Shown here one piece after another: positions 1 through 5,040 of a stretch of DNA of 5,269 nucleotides. Source of the stretch: Anaerolineaceae bacterium (GTDB lineage Bacteria; Chloroflexota; Anaerolineae; 4572-78); NCBI GenBank assembly GCA_024762375.1, contig JANTHQ010000176.1, positions 1 through 5,269 on the forward strand, read 5' to 3'. Every line of letters begins with the position of its first letter. The stretch's first letter is position 1. The notes below the pieces were generated by a model. The model searched no databases. It was not told the DNA's origin and saw only the letters and a list, made by a program, of their open reading frames with translations. Position numbers and translations under genes: made by a program.

Positions 1-285
1 CTTCGGGGTGGCGACAGACGTTGCCGTGGTTTCGCCCGCTATAATTTGTCGGATATCGCTCAAGGCAACGGGCCGCTCGTCGGCGGACATTTGCGGATAT
101 TTTTTCAATATGGCTGCGATTTTTTCAATTTGCAGCCGTTCGTCCTTTGAAGTTGATTCTTTTATCGCAGTGCCAACCCATTGGGTTGCCAGTTGCTGAA
201 GCCCGCCGATGACGGCTTTGTTTTGAAATCCGGATTTTTCTTCTTGGCCTAAAATTTTTAAAAGCGTTTCAAATGATGGTAACAT
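1..285 (-). CDS. recG: ATP-dependent DNA helicase RecG, N-terminal part (runs off the left edge)
   Basis: The reading frame is open from an ATG at 285 to the window edge (95 codons, no stop), so only the amino end is present. It begins MLPSFETLLKIL and continues with KAVIGGLQQLATQW at residues 23-36. From memory, this matches the extra N-terminal helical domain of Chloroflexota RecG, which lies before the wedge (OB-fold) domain and is absent from E. coli RecG. No helicase motif is visible because those lie beyond the edge. RecG is a cytoplasmic DNA translocase that remodels stalled replication forks and recombination intermediates. The gene follows degV by 97 bp on the same strand, with no terminator between them, so it is probably the third gene of the fakA-degV operon. 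Only a weak GTGGA ribosome-binding sequence precedes the ATG. An in-frame ATG at 330 would add 15 residues but has no ribosome-binding site. The call rests on N-terminal resemblance plus gene order. Confidence 0.82.
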   Translation of the reverse strand, partial: MLPSFETLLKILGQEEKSGFQNKAVIGGLQQLATQWVGTAIKESTSKDERLQIEKIAAILKKYPQMSADERPVALSDIRQIIAGETTATSVATPK

Positions 286-333
286 ATATTTCCACGTGAT
301 GATAGTTTTTAGGGTGCGTTGACATGCCATTTT

Positions 334-352
334 TTGACGGGGCAAACGTCAA
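334..352. repeat. Short inverted repeat in the degV-recG gap
   Basis: TTGACG (334-339) and CGTCAA (347-352) form a 6-bp inverted repeat with a 7-nt loop. A GTTGAC (318-323) also mirrors GTCAAC (348-353). Neither orientation gives a terminator, because on the minus strand the hairpin is followed by A residues. It could be an operator or an RNA hairpin before recG, or chance. Confidence 0.3.
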
Positions 353-382
353 CAGAAGTCGGAACACACAGGATTTGTTCGT

Positions 383-1240
383 TTAATACTCAATCAATCC
401 CTCGTACACAATTAACCCCATTGCCGATGGCCCGACAAACGATGCCAATAGCGGATTATAGCGCATAATTGGAAATTCCTGTTCGGGGAACAGCTGAGAA
501 AGTCGCTCAAGCAGTATTTTTGTTTCGGGACGCGGTTCTTCCTGTGCCTGCAAAACCACTACCTGTTTCAATTCGTCAAATTCACTGACAAATTCTGTCA
601 ATTTATCGACCGCTTTATTGACGGTTTTGACTTTTTCCATCGGAATTATTTCGCCATCTTCCATAAACAGCAACGGTTTTATCTGCATCATCGTGCCCAA
701 AATGGCTTGCGCTTTTCCGATGGTACCACTTTTTTCCAGATAGGTCATGCTGTCCACAAACAAAACGGTGTAAATGTGCGGAATCAAACCGCGCACCAGC
801 CGGACGATTTCATCAATAGACGCGCCGTTTTGTGCCGCCAGCGCGGCTTCTTTGACCAAAATTTCTTGCCCCAGCAAAATGGCGTTGCTATCAACCACTT
901 CGATGGCACAGCGGCCACGCAGGGGTTCTGCCCCCATCCGCGAATTTTTCCACACGTCGCTCAAATGCCCGGAAACATGGATGGCGATGATTTGGTCGGT
1001 TTGGCGGTGCAACGACTGGTACAGTTTTTCAAATTCGGCCACCGGTGGCGCCAGCACGCGCATCGGTGATGTGCCGGCGTGCTGATGCTCAAAAAACAGG
1101 TCGGATGTTTCCGGCTGGCCATCTTCAAATATATCTTCGCCAATTTGTACCGTCAAGGGCACGACAGTAACGTCGAGTGCCGCCGCCTCAGCCGGGTCGA
1201 GATTGGCGCAACTATCGGTAACAATTTTTACTTTTCCCAT
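383..1240 (-). CDS. DegV family protein, FakB-like fatty-acid-binding subunit
   Basis: This 285-residue protein has the usual DegV length and two-domain layout. Visible landmarks are KIVTDS at 5-10, Thr-Ser at 57-58, HVSGHLS at 88-94, TYLEKSGTIGKA at 166-177, IKPLL at 187-191 and VGPSAMG at 269-275. DegV/FakB proteins bind a fatty acid in a buried pocket and present its carboxylate to the kinase FakA. The acyl-phosphate formed feeds phospholipid synthesis in the cytoplasm. The gene starts 9 bp after the fakA-like gene, and an AGGGTG ribosome-binding site overlapping that gene's stop region supports the ATG at 1240, so the two are probably translationally coupled. Two family positions are changed: the usual GGRI is SGTI (Thr173), and the usual Thr-His before the GP motif is Ser267-Phe268. 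The TSQPS segment is also replaced by TSPMRV. The family is certain. Fatty acid as ligand is inferred from the partner gene. Confidence 0.95.
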   Translation of the reverse strand: MGKVKIVTDSCANLDPAEAAALDVTVVPLTVQIGEDIFEDGQPETSDLFFEHQHAGTSPMRVLAPPVAEFEKLYQSLHRQTDQIIAIHVSGHLSDVWKNSRMGAEPLRGRCAIEVVDSNAILLGQEILVKEAALAAQNGASIDEIVRLVRGLIPHIYTVLFVDSMTYLEKSGTIGKAQAILGTMMQIKPLLFMEDGEIIPMEKVKTVNKAVDKLTEFVSEFDELKQVVVLQAQEEPRPETKILLERLSQLFPEQEFPIMRYNPLLASFVGPSAMGLIVYEGLIEY

Positions 1241-1249
1241 AACAGCACC

Positions 1250-2878
1250 CTATTCCAGTGAAATGATAAATTGATAGTGCGGTTGTCCCCCCGCCACCAC
1301 CTCAACTTCGAGATGTGGATAAGTATCGGCAAGTGTATCGGATAACGCAGCGGCGGCATCAGCCGTAACTTCTGCCCCATAATACAGGGTCAGTACGTCC
1401 ATTGCATCCATATCGAGATGTGTCAGTGTTTGTAAAACCACCTCGGCATCGTCGGTACCGGCGGCGACCAGTTTGCCATTTAACAAGCCAATCACATCGC
1501 CTTCGCGCACCGTCACCGAGTCGATAGTGGTATTGCGCACTGCATGTGTAATTTCTATTGTGTGGATATGTTCCAGCGCGTTGTGCATTTGAGCCAAATT
1601 TGTTTCCCAGTCGGCCGCATCATTATAAGCCATCATTGCCCCAATACCCTGTGGCACGGTTTTGGACGGCAACACAACAATTTCATCATCAGTCATCGAG
1701 CTGGCTTGTTGCGCTGTGAGCACGATATTGCTATTGTTGGGCAAAATGATATATCGCTGGGCATCGAGATGATGCACGGCGGTGAGAAATTCTTGCGTGC
1801 TGGGGTTCATTGTTTGCCCACCGCTGATAATCGCATGCGCGCCCAGGCTTTCAAATACTTTGGCGAACCCTTCGCCCGGGGCGACACAAATGATAGCGGT
1901 ATCGGTAACCGGCTGGGCCACCACCGGCGATTCTTTTTCGCCGAAAAATTCCTGTGATTGAACTTCCATATTTTCAACCACGATGTCCGTCAGATATCCC
2001 TGAGAAATCCCGTAACTGATGGGAACGCCGGGGTCTGGCACATGGACATGCACTTTGATAGTATTTTGGTTGCCAACCACCAGCGGGCATTCGCCCATAC
2101 CCACAATTGTGTCACGAACGGCGTCAATATCAAGATTGTCACCGTGCAACAGAAATTGTACGTCGTACCCCCAGCCGGATTCAGTATCGTGCGGTGCGGA
2201 AATGGGTTGAGCTGTCGCGGGTTCGGGTTCAATATCGAGTGCCACATCTTCGATGGGCAAATTTGTCAGCTCGCGCAGCATACCTTCCAGAAAATAGACC
2301 AACCCCTGCCCACCGGAATCGACCACACCGGCTTCTTTCAGCACCGGCAGCAGGTCGGGAGTATGAACCAGTGTTTCTTTAGCAGTATCAACCACAGCCG
2401 TCAGAAAATCGGCCATTGGCAGACCATTGCCTGCAAGCCGGCGGCCGGTGCGCGCTGCTTCTTTCATTACCGTTAAAATTGTGCCTTCGACCGGTTCGGC
2501 AACGGCGTTGTATGCCTTTTCCGCAGCCAAATCGAGTGCCCGCGAAAACTCGGGCACATCAAATGCCGGTTTTTCATTCAAGCCTTCGGCAATCCCATCC
2601 AAAATTTGTGACAGAATGACACCGGAATTTCCCCGCGCACCCATCAGCGCGCCCTGAGATGCTCGCGCCGCGACATCACCGGCGGGAAGTTCTTCATCGG
2701 TTTGCAAATTTTTCATCGCGGATTTCAGGGTTAAAAACATGTTTGTTCCGGTATCACCATCCGGAACGGGAAACACATTTAGGGCATTTACGTGAGCGAT
2801 GTGGATTTTCAACCACTTGCTACCCGCAAGATACATCGCAATCAGTTGTTTTCCATTGATTTCTATTGGCGACAACAC
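1250..2878 (-). CDS. fakA: DAK2 domain protein, FakA/YloV-type fatty acid kinase catalytic subunit
   Basis: This 542-residue protein has the full FakA length and order. An N-terminal DAK2 ATP-binding domain spans about 1-205, with NVFPVPDGDTGTNM at 34-47 (Asp residues for Mg-ATP), GARGNSGVILSQ at 80-91 and DSGGQGLVYFLEG at 187-199. A linker rich in Pro and Ala lies at about 214-230. The middle domain contains GYDVQFLL at 237-244, KVHVHV at 275-280 and ENM at 302-304. A C-terminal DegV-like domain runs from about 328 to 542. FakA phosphorylates fatty acids held by FakB/DegV proteins in the cytoplasm. In the middle domain the family's usual Cys (GYCTEF) is Asp239, while His277 and His279 remain. 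The start is GTG at 2878 behind GGAGA. A TTG at 2875 has better spacing (7 nt) and would shorten the protein by one residue. It is the first gene of a minus-strand operon with degV and probably recG. Confidence 0.96.
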   Translation of the reverse strand: MLSPIEINGKQLIAMYLAGSKWLKIHIAHVNALNVFPVPDGDTGTNMFLTLKSAMKNLQTDEELPAGDVAARASQGALMGARGNSGVILSQILDGIAEGLNEKPAFDVPEFSRALDLAAEKAYNAVAEPVEGTILTVMKEAARTGRRLAGNGLPMADFLTAVVDTAKETLVHTPDLLPVLKEAGVVDSGGQGLVYFLEGMLRELTNLPIEDVALDIEPEPATAQPISAPHDTESGWGYDVQFLLHGDNLDIDAVRDTIVGMGECPLVVGNQNTIKVHVHVPDPGVPISYGISQGYLTDIVVENMEVQSQEFFGEKESPVVAQPVTDTAIICVAPGEGFAKVFESLGAHAIISGGQTMNPSTQEFLTAVHHLDAQRYIILPNNSNIVLTAQQASSMTDDEIVVLPSKTVPQGIGAMMAYNDAADWETNLAQMHNALEHIHTIEITHAVRNTTIDSVTVREGDVIGLLNGKLVAAGTDDAEVVLQTLTHLDMDAMDVLTLYYGAEVTADAAAALSDTLADTYPHLEVEVVAGGQPHYQFIISLE

Positions 2879-2911
2879 ACTTCTCCATTGAAAAAGGTTT
2901 CAAACTCATTT

Positions 2912-2940
2912 ATTTTACCTGTTTATCGACAAGTTATCAA
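2912..2940 (-). promoter_or_regulatory. Sigma-70-type promoter of the fakA-degV-recG operon
   Basis: On the minus strand, TTGATA (2940-2935) and TAAAAT (2917-2912) are separated by exactly 17 bp. Each matches the consensus at five of six positions. Transcription would begin near 2905, leaving a short leader of about 27 nt before the GTG at 2878. No hairpin or operator is obvious in the leader. This is sequence matching only. Confidence 0.65.
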
Positions 2941-2981
2941 AAATTGGGTGCCATGTTGGAACATTTTACCCGTGTCGATTT

Positions 2982-2990
2982 TGCTATTAT
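2982..2990 (+). promoter_or_regulatory. Possible extended -10 promoter for rpmB
   Basis: TGCTATTAT reads as an extended -10 element (TGn followed by TATTAT) on the plus strand, about 90 bp before the rpmB start. No good -35 hexamer lies 16-18 bp upstream; TTGGAA at 2956-2961 is too far away at 23 bp. The element is back-to-back with the fakA promoter, as expected for a divergent intergenic region. A weaker alternative is TTGCTA (2981-2986) paired with TATTGT (3003-3008). Confidence 0.35.
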
Positions 2991-3066
2991 GGGGCTTTGT
3001 GGTATTGTTACGTCCTTGTGAGACCGAATGTTTTGCGCTGCAAGGCGTTTTAAGATATCGCGGAAA

Positions 3067-3071
3067 GGGAG
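3067..3071 (+). promoter_or_regulatory. Ribosome-binding site of rpmB
   Basis: GGGAG ends 7 nt before the ATG at 3079, an ideal Shine-Dalgarno spacing. It decides between this start and the upstream in-frame ATG at 3028. Confidence 0.8.
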
Positions 3072-3078
3072 TTTGAAA

Positions 3079-3261
3079 ATGGCTAAATGTGAAATTTGTG
3101 GGAAAGGTCCGCAGTTTGGATTTAACGTGAGCCACAGTAACCGGCACACCAAACGGCAATGGAAACCGAATCTGCAAAAAACCACCATTATCGAAGGCGG
3201 AAAGAAGCGAGCCATCACGGTTTGCTCGCGTTGCCTGCGCACAATGGCAAAAACCCGCTAA
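3079..3261 (+). CDS. rpmB: 50S ribosomal protein L28 (bL28), four-cysteine zinc form
   Basis: This 60-residue protein is recognisable end to end as bL28: MAKCEICGKGP at the start, then NVSHSNRHTKRQW at 16-28 and CSRCLR at 49-54. L28 is a component of the large ribosomal subunit. Cys4, Cys7, Cys49 and Cys52 form the two CxxC pairs of the zinc-binding (C+) version. The length is typical for the short bacterial form. The ATG at 3079 is fixed by a GGGAG ribosome-binding site at 3067-3071 with 7-nt spacing and by the conserved MAKC start. An in-frame ATG at 3028 would add 17 unrelated residues and is rejected. It is the only plus-strand gene here, is transcribed alone, diverges from fakA and is followed by a strong terminator at 3279-3312. 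Confidence 0.98.
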   Translation: MAKCEICGKGPQFGFNVSHSNRHTKRQWKPNLQKTTIIEGGKKRAITVCSRCLRTMAKTR

Positions 3262-3278
3262 AACTTTTGCAACACTCT

Positions 3279-3312
3279 AAAACGGTGACACAAATTGTGT
3301 CACCGTTTTTTT
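3279..3312. terminator. Strong intrinsic terminator between convergent rpmB and pfkB-family gene
   Basis: AACGGTGACACAA (3281-3293) and its exact reverse complement (3295-3307) form a 13-bp near-perfect palindrome around A3294, extended to 15 bp by flanking A and T pairs. On the plus strand it runs into seven T (3306-3312), a textbook rho-independent terminator 18 bp after the rpmB stop. On the minus strand, where the kinase gene ends at 3351, the hairpin is followed by only four T, so termination there should be weaker but plausible. It is therefore called bidirectional. Confidence 0.92.
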
Positions 3313-3350
3313 ATTGCATCTCTATGCTGTCACAAAAGATTCATATGGCA

Positions 3351-4202
3351 TTAGGCCTTGTTGTACAAAATATCCCGCTGCGTCCGAACCTCGTCGAGTG
3401 TTGGCACACCCAACACACCCAAACGTGTCACCGACAGTGAGGCGCACGCATTGGCAAATTGTGCCGCCTCGAGCCAATTGTGCGATGCAGCAAACCGCAC
3501 AAAAAAGGCTGTGGCGAAAATATCGCCTGCACCCGTGGGGTCAACTTCGGCTTGGGCATCAACGGGGACGTGGTCTTTCCGTCCATCGTGGTACACCATA
3601 CAGCCATCCGCGCCGAGTGTTTCGACGCCAAGCGGAACTTCTGCCAGCAAACGTTCCATTTCGCGGCGGTCGCCGAAAAAATCATTTAAACTCAAAACCA
3701 CAATATCTGCATGATGGATCCATTTGAACAGCTCCGGATGGGGCTGATAGCGCACGCTGTTTTCAGCATCTTTGCCGCGCAGCCATCCCTGCACGGTGAC
3801 CCCCACCAGACTTTCGGGGAATGCCGCACATAACGCCGGCGATAGTTCCTGCGCGATGGGCGCCAAGTGCACTATCGGCGCGGTTCGCCAATTTTGGGGA
3901 ATATCTGCCAGTGACAGCGGGCCGCCATCGGCCAACCATTTTTGAAACCGCACGCCATTTTCATAAACATTTTGAAATGTGGTTGTGTGCTCTGCGGTAA
4001 CCGCATGCAGCACGATACCATCGAGCACACCCAGCGGCGGCGTGTTGCCGCCCACCCGCGATACAATTCCCACACGCTGCCCCAAGCGGTGCGCCGTCAC
4101 CGCCGAATAGCTGCTTGTGCCGCCCAATATTGCGCCATCGGAGATTATATCAGCCGTGATGTTTCCAATAATCAAATAATCTACTGCTTTGTTCACGCGC
4201 AT
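3351..4202 (-). CDS. PfkB (ribokinase-like) family carbohydrate kinase, substrate unknown
   Basis: From the ATG at 4202 the protein has 283 residues. Visible PfkB features, numbered from that ATG, are IIGNITAD at about 11-18, whose Asp usually contacts substrate, the GGTSSYSAVTAHRLG signature at about 27-41, and the C-terminal signature DPTGAGDIF at about 221-229 with catalytic Asp227 and the GAGD anion hole. VTVQGWLRG at about 135-143 resembles a sugar-kinase subgroup I associate with Anaerolineae. PfkB kinases transfer phosphate from ATP to a hydroxyl of a sugar, nucleoside or related molecule; nothing here identifies the substrate. Three starts are possible: TTG at 4214 with no ribosome-binding site, ATG at 4202 with AAAGGA only 2 nt away, and GTG at 4196 with that same site at a good 8-nt spacing. 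It has its own promoter at 4253-4280, and its 3' end faces rpmB across the shared terminator. No neighbour suggests a pathway. Confidence 0.93.
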   Translation of the reverse strand: MRVNKAVDYLIIGNITADIISDGAILGGTSSYSAVTAHRLGQRVGIVSRVGGNTPPLGVLDGIVLHAVTAEHTTTFQNVYENGVRFQKWLADGGPLSLADIPQNWRTAPIVHLAPIAQELSPALCAAFPESLVGVTVQGWLRGKDAENSVRYQPHPELFKWIHHADIVVLSLNDFFGDRREMERLLAEVPLGVETLGADGCMVYHDGRKDHVPVDAQAEVDPTGAGDIFATAFFVRFAASHNWLEAAQFANACASLSVTRLGVLGVPTLDEVRTQRDILYNKA

Positions 4203-4204
4203 TG

Positions 4205-4210
4205 TCCTTT
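4205..4210 (-). promoter_or_regulatory. Ribosome-binding site that makes the kinase start ambiguous
   Basis: AAAGGA lies 2 nt before the ATG at 4202 and 8 nt before the in-frame GTG at 4196. The spacing favours GTG and codon preference favours ATG. The choice changes the protein by only two residues. The TTG at 4214 overlaps this site and has none of its own. Confidence 0.55.
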
Positions 4211-4252
4211 GCAATTCTTGTAGTGTTGAATGCCAGCGTTCTTTCCGTGACC

Positions 4253-4280
4253 ATTATATGCGGTTTTGCAATTTCGTCCA
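4253..4280 (-). promoter_or_regulatory. Probable promoter of the pfkB-family kinase gene
   Basis: A perfect TATAAT lies at 4258-4253 on the minus strand, with TGGACG (4280-4275, four of six matches to TTGACA) 16 bp upstream. The start would be near 4246, giving a leader of about 45 nt. It lies just downstream of the terminator at 4291-4321, so the kinase gene appears to form its own transcription unit. Confidence 0.6.
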
Positions 4281-4290
4281 CTGAACACAC

Positions 4291-4321
4291 AAAAGCCACC
4301 CTCTTGAAACGAGAGGATGGC
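4291..4321 (-). terminator. Intrinsic terminator of the VPDTG-tail protein gene
   Basis: On the minus strand GCCATCCTCT (4321-4312) pairs with AGAGGGTGGC (4304-4295) around a 7-nt loop, giving 10 bp with one U-G wobble, followed by TTTT (4294-4291). On the plus strand the same position would be a C-A mismatch, so the fold favours the minus-strand RNA, which is the strand of the gene ending 33 bp upstream. The T tract is short and continues as GTGTG, so efficiency may be moderate. Confidence 0.8.
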
Positions 4322-4353
4322 GGTTTTGCGTTGTTATTTTGGGGTTGACTGTT

Positions 4354-4854
4354 TTATGCGTGTCGCATCCGGCGCGAGACAAATAGCACGCCAACCAATC
4401 CAAAGGCAATCAGTGCCATTTCCAATCCGCCAAAACCGGTGTCAGGAACTTCTTCGTTTCCGGCGGGAGTTCCCACCGGAACCGGCGTGTTGGTGGGTGC
4501 TGCCGCGGTGGCGGTTGCGGCCATATCTTCGGTGCTTGGGGTGTCAGTCGGCGCAACAACCGGTGTATTGGTAGCAGTCGGTGCGGGCGTGGCGACCTCT
4601 CGGGTGGGTGTGGGTGTTGGCATCGGGGTGTTGGTGGGTACTTGCTCAACGATGGCCAATGTGGGAGTCGGTTGCGGCGTAATTTGTGCCAGCTCTTGCT
4701 GGGTGCGGATATTTCGCAATACCAGTACCCCACCAATGGCCAGCAGCCCCAACACAATCAGCCCGGCCAGCCCCACGGCCAAGATGACAAATAGCCGATT
4801 CCCGCCGCCTTCTTCATTTTGCATATCATCGGGTTGTTCAAAATCAACGGACAT
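4354..4854 (-). CDS. Small anchored protein with Thr/Pro-rich stalk and VPDTG sorting-like tail
   Basis: This 166-residue protein has no recognisable globular domain. Residues 1-20 are acidic and polar. Residues 21-46 form a long hydrophobic membrane segment followed by Arg47 and Arg50. Residues 58-135 are dominated by Thr, Pro and Ala, with TNTP recurring at 74-77, 95-98 and 121-124. The tail has VPDTG at 136-140, a hydrophobic segment at about 144-160 and a basic end (RRMRHA). That order (LPxTG-like motif, membrane span, positive charges) is the classic sortase cell-wall sorting signal, here with Val for Leu. The N-terminal span does not look like a cleavable signal peptide, so both ends may be membrane-held with the stalk outside. 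A strong AAAGGAG ribosome-binding site sits 7 nt before the ATG. The gene is transcribed alone, from the promoter at 4925-4953 to the terminator at 4291-4321. Function is unknown; a surface spacer or glycosylated stalk is a guess. Confidence 0.86.
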   Translation of the reverse strand: MSVDFEQPDDMQNEEGGGNRLFVILAVGLAGLIVLGLLAIGGVLVLRNIRTQQELAQITPQPTPTLAIVEQVPTNTPMPTPTPTREVATPAPTATNTPVVAPTDTPSTEDMAATATAAAPTNTPVPVGTPAGNEEVPDTGFGGLEMALIAFGLVGVLFVSRRMRHA

Positions 4855-4860
4855 GACACT

Positions 4861-4867
4861 TCTCCTT
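4861..4867 (-). promoter_or_regulatory. Strong ribosome-binding site of the VPDTG-tail protein gene
   Basis: The minus strand reads AAAGGAG followed by 7 nt (AAGTGTC) and the ATG at 4854. This is the best Shine-Dalgarno sequence among the minus-strand genes here and fixes the start. The fakA leader contains the same GGAGAAGTGT string directly before its start. Confidence 0.78.
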
Positions 4868-4924
4868 TTGTGATAAAACCTGTCCCAAACGTTGACGGTC
4901 GTTTAAGGATTATACTCAACATAA

Positions 4925-4953
4925 AATATAACACATTATGTCACGTTTGTCAA
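4925..4953 (-). promoter_or_regulatory. Near-consensus sigma-70-type promoter of the VPDTG-tail protein gene
   Basis: A perfect TTGACA (4953-4948) is separated by 17 bp from TATATT (4930-4925, five of six) on the minus strand. The start would be near 4918, giving a leader of about 64 nt. It is the closest match to consensus in the window and suggests solid constitutive expression. A TATAAT at 4914-4909 lies further downstream but lacks a -35 partner. Confidence 0.7.
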
Positions 4954-5040
4954 CTTATGTAAACAAGTTTTTTCGGATAGATTGTTTATATTGTGGAGAA
5001 ATGTCGAGGAAGTTACAGAAAAATACTATTACACGCCAAT

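Noticed and set aside
334..352. Hairpin in the degV-recG gap as a terminator
   Set aside because: The stem is only 6 bp and is followed by A residues, not T, on the minus strand. No plus-strand gene ends there.
383..1240. The DegV gene as a pseudogene because key residues differ
   Set aside because: The frame is intact, full length, well spaced behind fakA with a ribosome-binding site, and other motifs are kept. The substitutions look like divergence, not decay.
1544..2476. Two long plus-strand frames antisense to fakA
   Set aside because: The minus-strand frame encodes a full-length recognisable FakA with all family motifs. The plus frames are low-complexity shadows rich in His, Cys and Phe.
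2792..3076. Plus-strand frame of 94 codons across the fakA start and the rpmB leader
   Set aside because: It overlaps fakA antisense and the divergent promoters, has no ribosome-binding site and has no recognisable protein features.
3028..3078. 17-residue N-terminal extension of L28 from ATG 3028
   Set aside because: Conserved L28 starts MAKC at 3079, with an ideal ribosome-binding site lying inside the would-be extension.
4560..4680. Repetitive GGTGTNGG-like DNA, considered as a minisatellite or CRISPR
   Set aside because: It is the coding sequence of the Thr/Pro stalk. The units are irregular, spacing is not constant and there are no unique spacers.
4439..4873. Plus-strand frame of 144 codons rich in Gly and Val opposite the anchored protein gene
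   Set aside because: It is the antisense of the Thr/Pro-rich codons (ACN and CCN read as GGN and NGT). It has no ribosome-binding site and no family resemblance, while the minus-strand gene has a promoter, ribosome-binding site and terminator.
4952..4969. AACTT/AAGTT inverted repeat beside the -35 element as an operator
   Set aside because: The arms are only 5 bp in AT-rich DNA and this is expected by chance. No regulator gene is nearby.
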